A DNA stretch of 64,000 bases from an uncultured Acidobacteriia bacterium (GCA_903909435.1 CAIVVT010000001.1:98133-162132), one strand, 5' to 3'; shown: positions 1 through 8,914, counted from the stretch's first letter. Notes: a model not told the origin generated them from the letters alone. Numbers and translations: made by a program.

Positions 1-1
1 C

Positions 2-208
2 GGGGTGGAGGTGCGCCTGATCTCGAATCTCCCCATGAAACTCGCCGCCTTCGACGGCACCCAGGGTCTCATCGCCTTGCTCGATCCGGTGATCACGCGG
101 CCCACCTGGACGGCCATCGTCTTCGACCATTCGGGCATGGGAGAAGCTATGCAGGGCTTGTTCGAGCAATGGTGGCGCAAAGCTGAACCGCGGCCTTCCG
201 CGGATTGA
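2..208 (+). CDS. C-terminal fragment of a TrmB-like transcriptional regulator
   Basis: The frame is open from the left edge of the window to a TGA at 206-208, so only the last 68 or so residues are present. The visible part (VRLISNLPMKLAAFDGTQG, then an alternating beta and alpha pattern, then LFEQWWRKA) resembles the C-terminal effector domain found after a TrmB-type winged helix in many bacterial regulators. I base this on recalled family appearance, not a search. The gene is convergent with dinB. The DNA-binding part lies outside the window, so the ligand and targets cannot be judged. Confidence 0.5.
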   Translation, partial: GVEVRLISNLPMKLAAFDGTQGLIALLDPVITRPTWTAIVFDHSGMGEAMQGLFEQWWRKAEPRPSAD

Positions 209-384
209 ATGCCAGCCAGTTCCGGTTGGGAAAACCGGTAAGTGGTGGGACAGCCCATCGCCTTCTGAGGTCTGTCGAAACGAACCAGGAGCTGTTCCTG
301 CGACGCGAGAGCGTCAGATGGGGCGGGCTTGATAGACGATGCAAGCGATCGTCTGTCCCACCTTCGTGTGGAGAATCAGGTCGG
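209..384. repeat. Nested inverted repeat between convergent genes
   Basis: This 176-base gap between two converging genes holds an outer 10-base inverted repeat, GGTGGGACAG at 244-253 and CTGTCCCACC at 353-362. Inside it is a strong hairpin with arms 331-340 (GATAGACGAT) and 348-357 (ATCGTCTGTC), which pair at 9 of 10 positions around a 7-base loop. There is no T-run after it, so it is not a classical intrinsic terminator. It may be a small repeat element or a two-way transcription stop. No second copy was noticed in the window. Confidence 0.45.
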
Positions 385-1623
385 CTAGGTTTTTGGTTTG
401 GGTTCTTTGCCCGGCAACCCCACGGGGTTTTCGTGGACCTTCTCGCGCGTGTCGCCCTTCAGCCCGCTGGCTAGCGAGACCATCTTCTCGCCGAACCGGT
501 CTCGGATTTTGTCCACCGCCGCAAGCGCTTTGTGTGCGCGTTCGTTGCGCTCCGCGTTGAGCAGGTCGAGTTGGCCCTCGCTTTCCTCGAAGCCCGTGAC
601 ACCCGCACCCAGCAACCGGATCGGTGCTCCGCGCCGCCAGTTGTGCTGAAACAGCTCACGGATGGCGATGATCAACTCGTGATCGAGTTGCGAGGCGTGG
701 TCCAGGGTGTGGGCGCGCGTAAAGGTCGTGAAGTCCGAGTAGCGCAGTTTCAAGTGCACGGTACGCGCATGAAAGCCGTGCTCGCGCAGACGGCGAGCCA
801 CCTTTTCGGTTAGCCGTGTAAGCGTGGTTTCCAGCACGCTGACGTCGGCCGTGTCCTGGTCGAAGGTGTGCTCGTGGCTGATCGACTTTGGGTCTTCGTG
901 AGCTCCAATTTCGCCGTCGAACCAACTGCCCGCATCCATGCCGCGGGCCTTGCCGGCCAGCGCCAGGCCCCACACGCCGAATCGACGCCGCAGGAAATCC
1001 TCCTCCAGCCCAGCCAGGTCGCCGACGCGCTTGATCCCGATTTCCCGCAGTCGCTGCTCCATCACCTTGCCCACCCCGGGCAGCTTGCGGACTTCCAGCG
1101 GCGCCAGGAACTCGGCTTCCAGGCCCGGTTGGATCCATAGCACGCCGTTCGGCTTGGCCTGGTCGGAGCAGACCTTCGAGACCAGCTTGGAAGACGAAAT
1201 CCCGACCGAACAGTTGAGGCCGGTCACCGCCTTCATCCGCGCGTGCAAAGCGTGGGCCGCCGAGAGCGGGCTGCCGAAAAGGCGTGCCGTGCCGCTCAGG
1301 TCGAGGTAAGCTTCGTCCACCGAGGCCATCTCCACCTTCGGGGAGAACTCCTGCAGCACGGCGTGCACCTTGTGTGAATACTCGCGGTAGCGCTCGGGAT
1401 GACCGTCGAGGAAGATGGCGTGCGGGCAGCGCAACGCCGCGGTCCGCAGGGGCAGTGCGGAGTGGACGCCGAACTTGCGGGCCTCGTAGCTCGCCGCCGA
1501 CACGACGCCGCGCTCCGTGGCTCTGCCTCCCACGACAACCGCCTTACCCTTCAGGCTCGGGTCGAAGAGTTCCTCCACCGAGACGAAGAAGGCGTCCATA
1601 TCGACATGGAAAATGGTAGGCAT
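385..1623 (-). CDS. dinB: DNA polymerase IV (Y-family translesion polymerase)
   Basis: The 412-residue protein is a normal-length Y-family polymerase that copies past damaged template bases. The N-terminal palm starts with FHVDMDAFFVSVEE, giving metal-binding D8. The second catalytic motif, SVDEAYLDLSG, carries D103 and E104. The little-finger domain follows in the C-terminal third, and the end is lysine- and proline-rich, where beta-clamp contacts usually lie. The ATG start places the conserved HVDMDAFF at residue 6, as usual. It stands alone, with about 180 bases separating it from prmC. An SOS box was not evident upstream. Confidence 0.95.
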   Translation of the reverse strand: MPTIFHVDMDAFFVSVEELFDPSLKGKAVVVGGRATERGVVSAASYEARKFGVHSALPLRTAALRCPHAIFLDGHPERYREYSHKVHAVLQEFSPKVEMASVDEAYLDLSGTARLFGSPLSAAHALHARMKAVTGLNCSVGISSSKLVSKVCSDQAKPNGVLWIQPGLEAEFLAPLEVRKLPGVGKVMEQRLREIGIKRVGDLAGLEEDFLRRRFGVWGLALAGKARGMDAGSWFDGEIGAHEDPKSISHEHTFDQDTADVSVLETTLTRLTEKVARRLREHGFHARTVHLKLRYSDFTTFTRAHTLDHASQLDHELIIAIRELFQHNWRRGAPIRLLGAGVTGFEESEGQLDLLNAERNERAHKALAAVDKIRDRFGEKMVSLASGLKGDTREKVHENPVGLPGKEPKPKT

Positions 1624-1802
1624 CTTGCTCGGGGACGTTGCGCCCCCATTCCATTGTCCACGCGCGGCGCTCGTGGTGGGGCGGCTCTCCAGAGCCCGCT
1701 CTTCAATCTATTTCCGGGGGACTCCGAAGTGACCGCGCTGCTATGGTGAGGTGCCCGCAGCCCGTCGCCCTCCCGCCTCGCAGGCGTACTTCTGATGACA
1801 CG

Positions 1803-2729
1803 CTAAACTCTGTGAGCGACGACGACCCGCGCCAGTCCCGCCAGATCATTCACAACCTTCGGCGCCGACCACCGCGCATCGAACAGGGCGGGCACCAACT
1901 TGCCCTGACCGGCTCCGATTTCCAGCACCAGCGTGCCCTTTGGCCGCAGCAGTCGGCGTGCCTCTGGAATGAGCCGCGCGTAGATTTCGAGACCACTGGC
2001 ACCGCCGTCCAGCGCCTCGCGCGGTTCCCAATCGCGGACCTCGCGTTGCAGCGTCCCGATCTCTCTGCTTTCGATGTAAGGCGGATTCGAGACGATCAGG
2101 TCGAAGCTCGAATCCGCGAACGCCGCGCCGAGGTCGCACTCGCTAAAAAAGCAATCCGCACCGAGCCGCGAGGCGTTTCCCCTTGCAATCGTGAGCGCCT
2201 TAGAACTGATGTCGGTCGCGAATGTCCCAAGCCCGGTTTCGAGCGCCAGCGTGATCGCCAAAATGCCGGAACCCGTCCCGATATCGAGGATGCGCAGCGG
2301 AGCCGCGACATTGCCAATCGGAGCCGCGACCGTGAGGGAGCGGTACCTGTTAGCGGACTTGACCGCTCTCTGTCGTTCGCGGCTCTGCGCTGGGGCGCTG
2401 GTCTCCAACACAGCCAACGCCTGCTCCACCACGTGCTCCGTCTCCGGACGCGGGATCAGCACTCCCGGTTCGACGCGGAACTCGCGTCCCCAGAACTCCT
2501 GGACGCGGGTGATGTACTGGGTCGGTTTGCCCTGCAGCCGCTCGTGCAGGTAGCGCCCGTAGTGCAGCCACTCAAGCTCGGTCAACTCATGTTCGGGATG
2601 CGAAAAGATGTATACGCGCTCGCGCCGTAGCGCGTGGCACAGCAGAACCTCGGCGGTTAACTCCGGTGCGCCAACGCCGCCTGCCCGAAGCAGCTCAAGC
2701 CCTTGCTGGAGCGCGGTTCGGAGTTGCAT
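1803..2729 (-). CDS. prmC: Peptide chain release factor N5-glutamine methyltransferase
   Basis: PrmC (HemK) methylates the glutamine of the GGQ motif in release factors, here presumably that of the adjacent PrfA. Visible motifs are the N-terminal helical domain, RPETE at 94-98, the SAM-binding ILDIGTGSG from about 147, and the substrate motif NPPY at 215-218. The distance from RPETE to ILDIG is about 49 residues, while a typical PrmC has about 21. The excess, roughly residues 112-143, is encoded by a palindromic repeat that also occurs between genes at 5038-5079 and 6915-6993. The gene starts 35 bases inside the end of prfA, which suggests translational coupling. Confidence 0.93.
   Translation of the reverse strand: MQLRTALQQGLELLRAGGVGAPELTAEVLLCHALRRERVYIFSHPEHELTELEWLHYGRYLHERLQGKPTQYITRVQEFWGREFRVEPGVLIPRPETEHVVEQALAVLETSAPAQSRERQRAVKSANRYRSLTVAAPIGNVAAPLRILDIGTGSGILAITLALETGLGTFATDISSKALTIARGNASRLGADCFFSECDLGAAFADSSFDLIVSNPPYIESREIGTLQREVRDWEPREALDGGASGLEIYARLIPEARRLLRPKGTLVLEIGAGQGKLVPALFDARWSAPKVVNDLAGLARVVVAHRV
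2320..2386. repeat. Palindromic repeat copy 1, inside prmC
   Basis: The left arm 2320-2344 and the right arm 2362-2386 are imperfect inverted copies, matching at about 20 of 25 positions around a 17-base loop. The left arm has the shared core GGAGCCGCGACCGTGAGGGA. A partial duplicate of the arm start, GGAGCCGCGAC, lies at 2299-2309. This copy lies within the prmC reading frame and keeps it open. Confidence 0.8.
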
Positions 2730-3810
2730 CGTGCGACTCCTCGGCTTGTGCCTGGAGCAAACGGGAGTTGTAGAAAGTCGTGCAGGCCGTGATCAACTCG
2801 TCCAGGTCACCTTCCATCACCCGGTCCAGTTGATATAGAGTCAGCCCGATGCGGTGGTCGGTGACCCGGTTCTCTTTGAAGTTGTACGTGCGGATCTTCT
2901 CGCTGCGGTCGCCCGTGCCCACCTGGCTGCGGCGGTCCGCGCCCATGGCCTCGTGTTGCTTGGCCATCTCTAGTTCGTAGAGCCGCGAGCGCAGCACGCG
3001 CTCGCCCTTGGCGCGGTTCTTGATCTGCGATTTCTCGTCCTGGCAACTCACCACCAGGCCGGTCGGCAGGTGCGTGATGCGCACGGCCGAATAGGTCGTG
3101 TTGACCGACTGGCCGCCCGGCCCCGAGGAGCAGAAGGTGTCGATGCGCAGGTCTTTGGCTTCGATCTTGATGTCTACGTCGTCCGCTTCGGGCAGCACCG
3201 CGACGGTGATGGTGGAGGTGTGGATGCGGCCCTGCTGCTCGGTCACTGGCACGCGCTGCACGCGGTGCACGCCGCTTTCGTACTTCAGCCGTGAGTAGAC
3301 CTTGTCGCCGGCGATCAGCGCGATGATTTCCTTGGCACCGCCCGCGGAGGAGTCGCTGGCCGAGCTGACCTCCACCTTCCAGCGGTGGTTCTCGGCGTAG
3401 CGCGAGTACATCCTGAAGACCTCGAGCGCGAACAGGCTCGCCTCGTCGCCGCCCGCACCCGCCCGAATTTCGAGCAGCACGTTCTTCTCGTCGTTGGGGT
3501 CCTTGGGCAGCAGTAGGAACTTCAGTTCCTCGGTGATACGCAGCAGTTCGGGCTCCAAGCGGGCGATCTCTTCCTGGGCCATCGCCAGCAGGTCCGGATC
3601 GGTTTCGCCGGCCATCAGCCGCGCGCCTTCCAGATCCTCGGCCGCCTTCTTGTACTCCCGGTAAACGCTCACGATCTCCGCCAGATCGCGATGGGACTTG
3701 GCGGTCTTTGTGTACAGCTCGTTGTCGCTGATCACGGCCGGGTCGGCCATCGCGGAGTTCAACGAATCGAACTTCTTCTCGACGTCGTCGAGTTGCTTTG
3801 CGAAATCCAT
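2695..3810 (-). CDS. prfA: Peptide chain release factor 1 (RF-1)
   Basis: RF-1 reads UAA and UAG in the ribosomal A site and triggers release of the finished peptide. The 371-residue protein has the RF-1 layout: an N-terminal coiled region, the codon-reading PxT motif as PVT at 188-190 (PAT in E. coli), and GGQ at 232-234 within [16 protein letters not shown]. The C-terminal tail is slightly extended and alanine-rich. Its start codon shares one base with the stop of the upstream DUF1385 gene (TGATG), and prmC begins inside its end, so the three genes form one translationally coupled unit. Confidence 0.97.
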   Translation of the reverse strand: MDFAKQLDDVEKKFDSLNSAMADPAVISDNELYTKTAKSHRDLAEIVSVYREYKKAAEDLEGARLMAGETDPDLLAMAQEEIARLEPELLRITEELKFLLLPKDPNDEKNVLLEIRAGAGGDEASLFALEVFRMYSRYAENHRWKVEVSSASDSSAGGAKEIIALIAGDKVYSRLKYESGVHRVQRVPVTEQQGRIHTSTITVAVLPEADDVDIKIEAKDLRIDTFCSSGPGGQSVNTTYSAVRITHLPTGLVVSCQDEKSQIKNRAKGERVLRSRLYELEMAKQHEAMGADRRSQVGTGDRSEKIRTYNFKENRVTDHRIGLTLYQLDRVMEGDLDELITACTTFYNSRLLQAQAEESHDATPNRAPARA

Positions 3811-4832
3811 CAGGCGATCACCAGTTCTCCGCCACCCTGCTTCTCAATCTCCATCGCACCGTCGAGCGCCCGGATGGCAACTTCGGTCTGGTCGTCGGAG
3901 GGCGGCTGCGTCGTGATCCGCTGCAGCCAGAGACCGGGGGCGGTAATCCATGTCATCAGGCTGCCCTTGTGCTTTGCGGCGAAGCGGATGATCTCGTAGC
4001 TGATCCCCATGATCAGCGGGAGCGCCGCGACGCGCGTCAGAAAACGGGCCAGAAACGTACTGGTCGGGATCAGGGCGTAGACGGCGATCGAAACCAGCAT
4101 CACCACCAACAGGAAGCTGGTGCCGCAGCGCGGGTGCCACGTCTGGAAGCTCTGCGCATTCGCCACCGTCAGCGGCTTGCCCGACTCAAAATTGAAGACT
4201 ACGCGGTGCTCCGCGCCGTGATATTCGAACACCCGGTGGATGTCTTTCGAGAGCGAAAGCAGCCATAGGAATCCCAGGAAAATCGCCAGGCGGATGACTC
4301 CATCCAGCAAATTCAGGATGATCCAGCCGTTAAGCACCGGGAAGGCTTTCTGAATCCCCGTGGCGATCAGCAGCGGTAGGAATTTGTACATCACGATGAA
4401 GAAGCCGAGGCTGAAGACGACCTGCCCGATCATCAGCCATTGCGGCATTTCCCCGCTGGCTTTGTTCTCGCCGGGGACCGGGAGAGCCTCGCCTTTTGCG
4501 GCGGCTTCGCGGGCCAGTTCGGCTTCCAGGACCACGTTGGCGGAAAACCGTAAAGCCTTCAAACCCAGCCACATGGAGTTCACCAGGATGCCTACGCCGC
4601 GCACGAACGGGTACTTGAAGATGGGGTATTTGTCGGAGAGCTTTTCGAGCGGCGCTTCTTCCGTCGCATAGCTGCCGTCGGGCCGCCGCACGGCGACACA
4701 ATAGCTGTGCGGGGCGCGCATCATCACGCCCTCCATCACCGCCTGGCCGCCGACCAGGATCTCTTCACCGTTTTCGAGTACCGGGAGCAGCTGCACGTGC
4801 GCTGCCCACCGGAGGAAAGTCTTCCAGTTCAA
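3810..4832 (-). CDS. DUF1385 family membrane protein (YqhQ-like)
   Basis: The 340-residue protein contains the family hallmark [14 protein letters not shown] near residue 28, followed by hydrophobic segments around the middle ([19 protein letters not shown]), and [19 protein letters not shown] with the conserved HGAEH. DUF1385 proteins are integral membrane proteins of unknown biochemical role that often sit beside prfA and prmC, as here. The start is TTG at 4832 with a purine-rich stretch upstream, and no better ATG precedes the conserved motif. The end overlaps the prfA start by one base. Confidence 0.88.
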   Translation of the reverse strand: MNWKTFLRWAAHVQLLPVLENGEEILVGGQAVMEGVMMRAPHSYCVAVRRPDGSYATEEAPLEKLSDKYPIFKYPFVRGVGILVNSMWLGLKALRFSANVVLEAELAREAAAKGEALPVPGENKASGEMPQWLMIGQVVFSLGFFIVMYKFLPLLIATGIQKAFPVLNGWIILNLLDGVIRLAIFLGFLWLLSLSKDIHRVFEYHGAEHRVVFNFESGKPLTVANAQSFQTWHPRCGTSFLLVVMLVSIAVYALIPTSTFLARFLTRVAALPLIMGISYEIIRFAAKHKGSLMTWITAPGLWLQRITTQPPSDDQTEVAIRALDGAMEIEKQGGGELVIA

Positions 4833-5121
4833 TGGGAAAAGGCCCTCTCTATTCTCAATTATAGCTTGTGGCCAAAATCGGCCCTCACGCGCACGCCGGC
4901 TGCTTATGGGATGCGTGAAACCCGACTTGGATTCTTACGCGGGCTGCCTGGAGCGGTCCAGCTTGGAACGGCCCAGCCACGGTCCAACCGCCGCTTGCGT
5001 CGTGAGCTTGAGCAGCAGGCCAAAATCGAAGATCTCCTCACGGTCGCGGCTCAGTTCCGGGGCGGAGCCGCGACCGTGATGGAGCGGTGCGTCCAAAGCG
5101 CAAAATCGCGCGGTCTGGCCG
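4833..5121. other. Intergenic stretch with palindromic repeat, no gene seen
   Basis: About 290 bases separate the DUF1385 gene from the upstream VWFA gene. The only structure seen is the palindromic repeat at 5038-5079. The promoter of the DUF1385-prfA-prmC unit probably lies here, but no clear -35/-10 pair could be assigned. Confidence 0.4.
5038..5079. repeat. Palindromic repeat copy 2
   Basis: TCACGGTCGCGGCTC at 5038-5052 and GAGCCGCGACCGTGA at 5065-5079 are a perfect 15-base inverted repeat with a 12-base spacer. The right arm continues into ATGGAGCGGT, matching the family seen in prmC and upstream of mog. It lies about 40 bases past the VWFA stop codon on the minus strand and could act as an mRNA 3' hairpin. 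No U-run follows it. Confidence 0.85.
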
Positions 5122-6324
5122 CTAGTCCGGAACGCCGGCCATCCAGTAGCCGCGCCGGGTGCGGACCTTCATCCCCGGCACGTCGACGGTCACGCGGATG
5201 GTGTGGAACCCGCCTTCCACCTTGTTGTTCGGCGAGTAGCTGAGGATGTACTGGCTGTGGATCTCGGTCCCAATCTCGGCCACTGCCCGCTCCAACTCGC
5301 CCTGGGTCAGGAACCCGAGTTCCCGTCCACCGGTGAGTTTGGTGAACAAACGCGCGGGATCCTTGATGAAAATGTGCTTCGCCTGGCGGTACATCTCTTC
5401 CACCACCGGCACGAAGTCGAAGCTGTCGCCTTCCGCGCCGCCCATCTGGGCCATGGTGGTCGGATCCACGGAAGTGCCGGCGGGATGCGGCCGCGCACCG
5501 GCCGGGAACGGGTCGGGCCGCGGCACGTCGGGCTTGGCCGTCAGCGCCGCCAGGATGCGGCTGATGTTCAGGGTGTAGACGTCGATGTTGTTCACCTGCA
5601 GATCCGTAGCCACCTCGCGCGCGTGGGCCTCGCTGGACTTGTCGTAGATCTCGGAGATCAGCACTATCACCTTACGCCGGTCGCGCTTGTACTTCAGCAT
5701 GTGGACGGCCGTCTGCACCGCGTCGATCATGCGGCTGTTCTGCCCGCCCGGCTTGATCTTCGACACGGCCGCGTTGATCAGATCGGCATTGTTCGTGAAG
5801 TCCTGGAGCATGTCGATGCGATGGTCGTAGCTCACCACCGCAACCTCGCCGTCCTGGCCGACCAGTTGATCGTGGATCACGTTGCCGATCTTGCGGATCT
5901 TGGGCAGCATGGCCTCCACGTTGGCGTTGCGCTGGATGCAGATCACCATGGACAAGGGCAGGAACGTCACGTCGCGATCGATCTTCTGCGGCTTGTCGTT
6001 GTCGTAGAGCGTGAAATCGTTCACCCGCAGGCCGCTGATGGCCAGCCCTTTGCGGTTGGTTACCAGCGTCGGCACCAGCACCACCTGGACCGTGCTGCGG
6101 ATCACCGGACCGTCGTCTTCACTCGTCTTCGCGGGCGGAGTGAAGGGTTGAGGCGTGGTCTGGGCGGGCGTTGCGGGATTCGCCTTGTCCGGGTCCAGAG
6201 TACCTGGCATCACGCGCTTCTGGGCAGGCGGCGGATCGGTCCGCGGACCCTGTTGGGATACCAGCACCCCGGCCGCGAGCAGGAACAAACACGCGGTCAT
6301 CGTGACAATGCTGAATGATTTCAT
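5122..6324 (-). CDS. Secreted VWFA-related protein (acidobacterial type)
   Basis: The 400-residue protein starts with a signal peptide (MKSFSIVTMTACLFLLAAGV) and a proline-rich linker (about 28-70). A von Willebrand A-like fold follows: VQVVLVPTLVTNRKG opens it, and MVICIQRNANVEAM, SRMIDAVQTAVHMLKY and KVIVLISEIYD give the core strands. The MIDAS DxSxS motif is degenerate (CIQRNAN), so metal binding is doubtful. This architecture matches the acidobacterial VWFA family (TIGR03436), whose ligand is unknown. The C-terminal YILSYSPNNKVEGGFHTIRV is typical of that family. It stands alone between moaB/mog and the DUF1385 gene. Confidence 0.85.
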   Translation of the reverse strand: MKSFSIVTMTACLFLLAAGVLVSQQGPRTDPPPAQKRVMPGTLDPDKANPATPAQTTPQPFTPPAKTSEDDGPVIRSTVQVVLVPTLVTNRKGLAISGLRVNDFTLYDNDKPQKIDRDVTFLPLSMVICIQRNANVEAMLPKIRKIGNVIHDQLVGQDGEVAVVSYDHRIDMLQDFTNNADLINAAVSKIKPGGQNSRMIDAVQTAVHMLKYKRDRRKVIVLISEIYDKSSEAHAREVATDLQVNNIDVYTLNISRILAALTAKPDVPRPDPFPAGARPHPAGTSVDPTTMAQMGGAEGDSFDFVPVVEEMYRQAKHIFIKDPARLFTKLTGGRELGFLTQGELERAVAEIGTEIHSQYILSYSPNNKVEGGFHTIRVTVDVPGMKVRTRRGYWMAGVPD

Positions 6325-6374
6325 GAGCGGTTCGGTTTCGGTCGCACTACCCCATCTAGGGGACGTCTATCAAC

Positions 6375-6887
6375 TCACTCCGGTTTCGCCGCCGGCGCTC
6401 CACCAGGCGAATGCTCCGTGCGGCCCTGCAATAGTTCCACGACGTGTGGCACCAGATCCAAGATAGCATCCAGCGACTGCACGGCACCCTTTGGCGAGCC
6501 CGGCAGGTTGACGATCACCGTGCGGGCCAGCGTGCCTGCGGTGGAGCGCGACAGGGCCGCGCGCCGGGTCGTTTTCAGCCCTTCGGCCCGCATTAGTTCG
6601 CCAAATCCGGGGATTTCGCGTTCGATCACGGAGCGCGTCGCCTCCGGGGTGACGTCCCGCGCGGAGAGTCCCGTGCCGCCGGTCGTGAAGATCGCGTCGC
6701 AATCCCCCGACGCGGCCAGGTGCTTGAGCTGGGTGGCGATCAGTTCCTGCAAATCGGGCAGCACGCCGCACTCCACCACGCTGTGGCCCGCCTGCGTCAG
6801 GCGCGCCGCCACCGCCGGGCCGCTCACGTCCTGCCGGACCCCGGCATGCGTGCCGTCACTAATCGTCAACACCGCGCAGCGTAGCAT
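6375..6887 (-). CDS. mog: Molybdopterin adenylyltransferase / MoaB-Mog family
   Basis: The protein of 170 residues adenylylates molybdopterin before metal insertion by MoeA. It has the MPT-binding fold with TISDGTHAG near the start, the TTGGTGLSARDVTPEA signature, and NLPGSPKGA near the end. The start chosen is the ATG at 6887, preceded by AGGGGAGGGTGGG. The frame continues upstream to 6980, but that part encodes the palindromic repeat and is unlikely to be translated. MoaB and Mog are hard to separate by eye. The gene follows moaC on the same strand, with the repeat between them. Confidence 0.88.
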   Translation of the reverse strand: MLRCAVLTISDGTHAGVRQDVSGPAVAARLTQAGHSVVECGVLPDLQELIATQLKHLAASGDCDAIFTTGGTGLSARDVTPEATRSVIEREIPGFGELMRAEGLKTTRRAALSRSTAGTLARTVIVNLPGSPKGAVQSLDAILDLVPHVVELLQGRTEHSPGGAPAAKPE

Positions 6888-6914
6888 CCCACCCTCCCCT
6901 GAAAACAGTTTGGT

Positions 6915-6993
6915 CGGAGCAACGACCGTCCGGGAGCGGTTAGCTTCTGCCTGTCCTCCGGTTGCCAACCGCTCCCTCACGGTCGCGGCTCCG
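6915..6993. repeat. Palindromic repeat copy 3, between moaC and mog
   Basis: The arms 6915-6941 and 6967-6993 are inverted copies matching at 23 of 27 positions around a 25-base loop. The right arm, read on the minus strand, gives CGGAGCCGCGACCGTGAGGG and onward, the family consensus. It occupies most of the 138-base gap between moaC and mog, so a moaC-mog transcript would carry a long hairpin. Confidence 0.85.
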
Positions 6994-7025
6994 ATACAGC
7001 GTGCGGCATTGGTCCGGAATCCGCC

Positions 7026-7487
7026 TCAGCGCCGCCAGGTCCCGCTCTTCCCGCCCGTCTTTTCCACCAACTCGATCCGTTCGATCGTGATGCCCTTGTC
7101 CAGCGCCTTGGTCATGTCGTAGACCGTCAGCGCGGCGATGCTGGCCGCCGTCAGCGCCTCCATCTCGACGCCCGTCTGGGCCGTCGTCGCCGCCGTGGCT
7201 TCGATCAAGACCCCATCCCGCTTCAGGGTGATGCGCACGTCCGAGTGCGTCAGCATCAGCGGGTGGCACATCGGGATCAGCTCCGCCGTCTTCTTCGCGG
7301 CCTGAATGCCCGCCACGCGGGCGACTTCCAATGGGTTGCCCTTCGGGTTGTCCGGCAGTGCCTTCAACGTCGCGCGGCTCATGCGGACGAAGGCGCGCGC
7401 CGTGGCCGTGCGTTTGGTTTCGGTCTTCGACGAGACGTCCACCATGCGGGCCTGCCCCGCGGCGTCAAAATGGCTGAGCTGCTTCAT
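7026..7487 (-). CDS. moaC: Cyclic pyranopterin monophosphate synthase
   Basis: MoaC turns the MoaA product into cyclic pyranopterin monophosphate, the first stable intermediate of molybdenum cofactor synthesis. The 153-residue length is standard. Key segments are the N-terminal [18 protein letters not shown], the conserved PMCHPL and the active-site stretch [11 protein letters not shown] near the C-terminus. It lies 30 bases after moeA and upstream of mog. moaA, moaD and moaE are not in the window, so the pathway is split across the genome. Confidence 0.95.
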   Translation of the reverse strand: MKQLSHFDAAGQARMVDVSSKTETKRTATARAFVRMSRATLKALPDNPKGNPLEVARVAGIQAAKKTAELIPMCHPLMLTHSDVRITLKRDGVLIEATAATTAQTGVEMEALTAASIAALTVYDMTKALDKGITIERIELVEKTGGKSGTWRR

Positions 7488-7517
7488 TGCGGTTCACCGG
7501 ATACCGTCATCGCATCA

Positions 7518-8711
7518 TCATCGCATCAACACCCGGATGCGCTCCCCGGCCGCGTAGACGGGCTTGTCCGGCTCCGCCACCAGAAACGCATTGGCCCGCG
7601 CCAGCGCCATCACGTCGCCCGAGCCCGACCATGCCACGGGAGTAACCACTGAGCCGTCCGGGCTCAGCGCCGCGGGCAGAAATCGGGTCAGGCCGGGCGC
7701 ATGGCGAAACTCCCGGGTCAAGGCCGCCTCGGTCAACGGCAGCCTGGGTTGCGCCCATCCGCCCAGCAGCTCGACGGCGGCTCGGGCAAAGACTTCGAAG
7801 CAGACCATGGTGGAAGCCGGGTTGCCCGGCAGGCCGAAAAAGAACGTGCCCTGTGCGCGTCCGAACACCAGCGGCTGGCCCGGTTGCACGCGCACGCGGT
7901 CGAAGTAGAACTCGGCCCCAAGCTCGGCCAGAACGCTCTCCACCAGGTCGTACTTGCCCGCGGATACGCCGCCGGAAATCAACAGCAGATCAGCCTGCAA
8001 GCCCGCGGCGATAGCGTGGGCCGTCTCCCCGGCCGAGTCGCGCGCGGTCGGCAGCACCACCGGTTCGCCGCCCGCGCGCCGCACCTGGACGGCCAGCGAC
8101 CACGCATTGGAGTCGCGAATCTGGTGCGCCAGCGGCTTTGATTCGATGTCCAGGATCTCGTCGCCAGTGGCCAGCACCGCCACGCGCGGACGCCTGTAAA
8201 CGGGCACCCTAGACAGGCCCACCGTGGCCAGCACCGCCACTTCCGGAAAGCCGATCAGCCTGCCCGCGCGCAGCACGACGCCCCCGGTCACGGCGTCGCC
8301 GCCGCGCGGACTCATGTTTTGACCGCGCGCCACCGGCTGATCCACGGTAACCGAGCCGGCCGCGACCCGGACGTGCTCGACCATAACCACCGCGTCCGCA
8401 CCGTCCGGCACGGGCGCCCCGGTCATGACCTCAACCGCCTGCCCGGCCTTCACTACGCCGCTAAAGCGCTCCCCGGCCCGCACCTCTCCAACCACCGTCA
8501 GCGTGCCGGGAACGTCGGCGGCGCGCACCGCAAACCCGTCGCGCACGGAGCGGTCGAGCGGCGGATAGTCCCGGTCAGCCTCCACATCGGCCGCCAGCAC
8601 ACGCCCGTCGGCCGCGGCGAGATCGACGCTCTCCACCGCCGGAAGCCGGCGCGAATGCCTGACTTTGTCGATCACCAGCGCGCGCGCCTCGGCGAAACTG
8701 AGCGGTGGCAT
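7518..8711 (-). CDS. moeA: Molybdopterin molybdenumtransferase
   Basis: MoeA inserts molybdate into adenylylated molybdopterin made by Mog. The roughly 397-residue protein has the family domains: DYPPLDRSVRDGFAVRA near residue 60, the MTGAPVPDGADAVV loop, the nucleotide-binding VAVLATGDEI, SGGVSAGKYD, and GLPGNPASTMVCFEVF. The ATG at 8711 puts LSFAEARALV at the N-terminus, as in relatives. An in-frame TTG at 8759 would add 16 residues. The gene is divergent from xseB across a region with two mirrored hairpins. Confidence 0.95.
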   Translation of the reverse strand: MPPLSFAEARALVIDKVRHSRRLPAVESVDLAAADGRVLAADVEADRDYPPLDRSVRDGFAVRAADVPGTLTVVGEVRAGERFSGVVKAGQAVEVMTGAPVPDGADAVVMVEHVRVAAGSVTVDQPVARGQNMSPRGGDAVTGGVVLRAGRLIGFPEVAVLATVGLSRVPVYRRPRVAVLATGDEILDIESKPLAHQIRDSNAWSLAVQVRRAGGEPVVLPTARDSAGETAHAIAAGLQADLLLISGGVSAGKYDLVESVLAELGAEFYFDRVRVQPGQPLVFGRAQGTFFFGLPGNPASTMVCFEVFARAAVELLGGWAQPRLPLTEAALTREFRHAPGLTRFLPAALSPDGSVVTPVAWSGSGDVMALARANAFLVAEPDKPVYAAGERIRVLMR

Positions 8712-8833
8712 TAGTTGGGATTCTAGCAAGGCGGAGGTCGGCGGCCGGGCCTGCTTCAACCTGTGAAGCGTCGGGCACTCCTGCGAAAAATGGCCAGTTT
8801 ATCTCCAGTGCCCGCGTAGGGCAAAATAGGCCA

Positions 8834-8862
8834 AACCGCTAGTTTGTGCGGTTCTGTTTTTT
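8834..8862 (+). terminator. Terminator-like hairpin, plus strand
   Basis: AACCGC at 8834-8839 pairs with GCGGTT at 8848-8853. Three bases later a run of six T follows (8857-8862). Its orientation would stop plus-strand transcripts coming from the antisense of moeA, or attenuate a leader upstream of xseB. It mirrors the hairpin at 8891-8914. Confidence 0.5.
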
Positions 8863-8890
8863 AAGTGATTGATTCATAAGGGGCCGTTTT

Positions 8891-8914
8891 AAAAAACCGC
8901 CAATCTTAGCGGTT
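8891..8914 (-). terminator. Terminator-like hairpin, minus strand
   Basis: Read on the minus strand, AACCGC (8914-8909) pairs with GCGGTT (8900-8895) and runs straight into four more T (8894-8891). An alternative stem, CGCCAA at 8898-8903 with TTGGCG at 8913-8918, excludes the first one. Its orientation is against minus-strand transcripts upstream of moeA. It could be a stop for antisense reading from xseB, or an attenuator in a moeA leader. Confidence 0.5.

Noticed and set aside
5203..6318. 371-codon open frame antisense to the VWFA protein
   Set aside because: Shadow of the VWFA gene, with a composition dominated by His, Asp and Arg.
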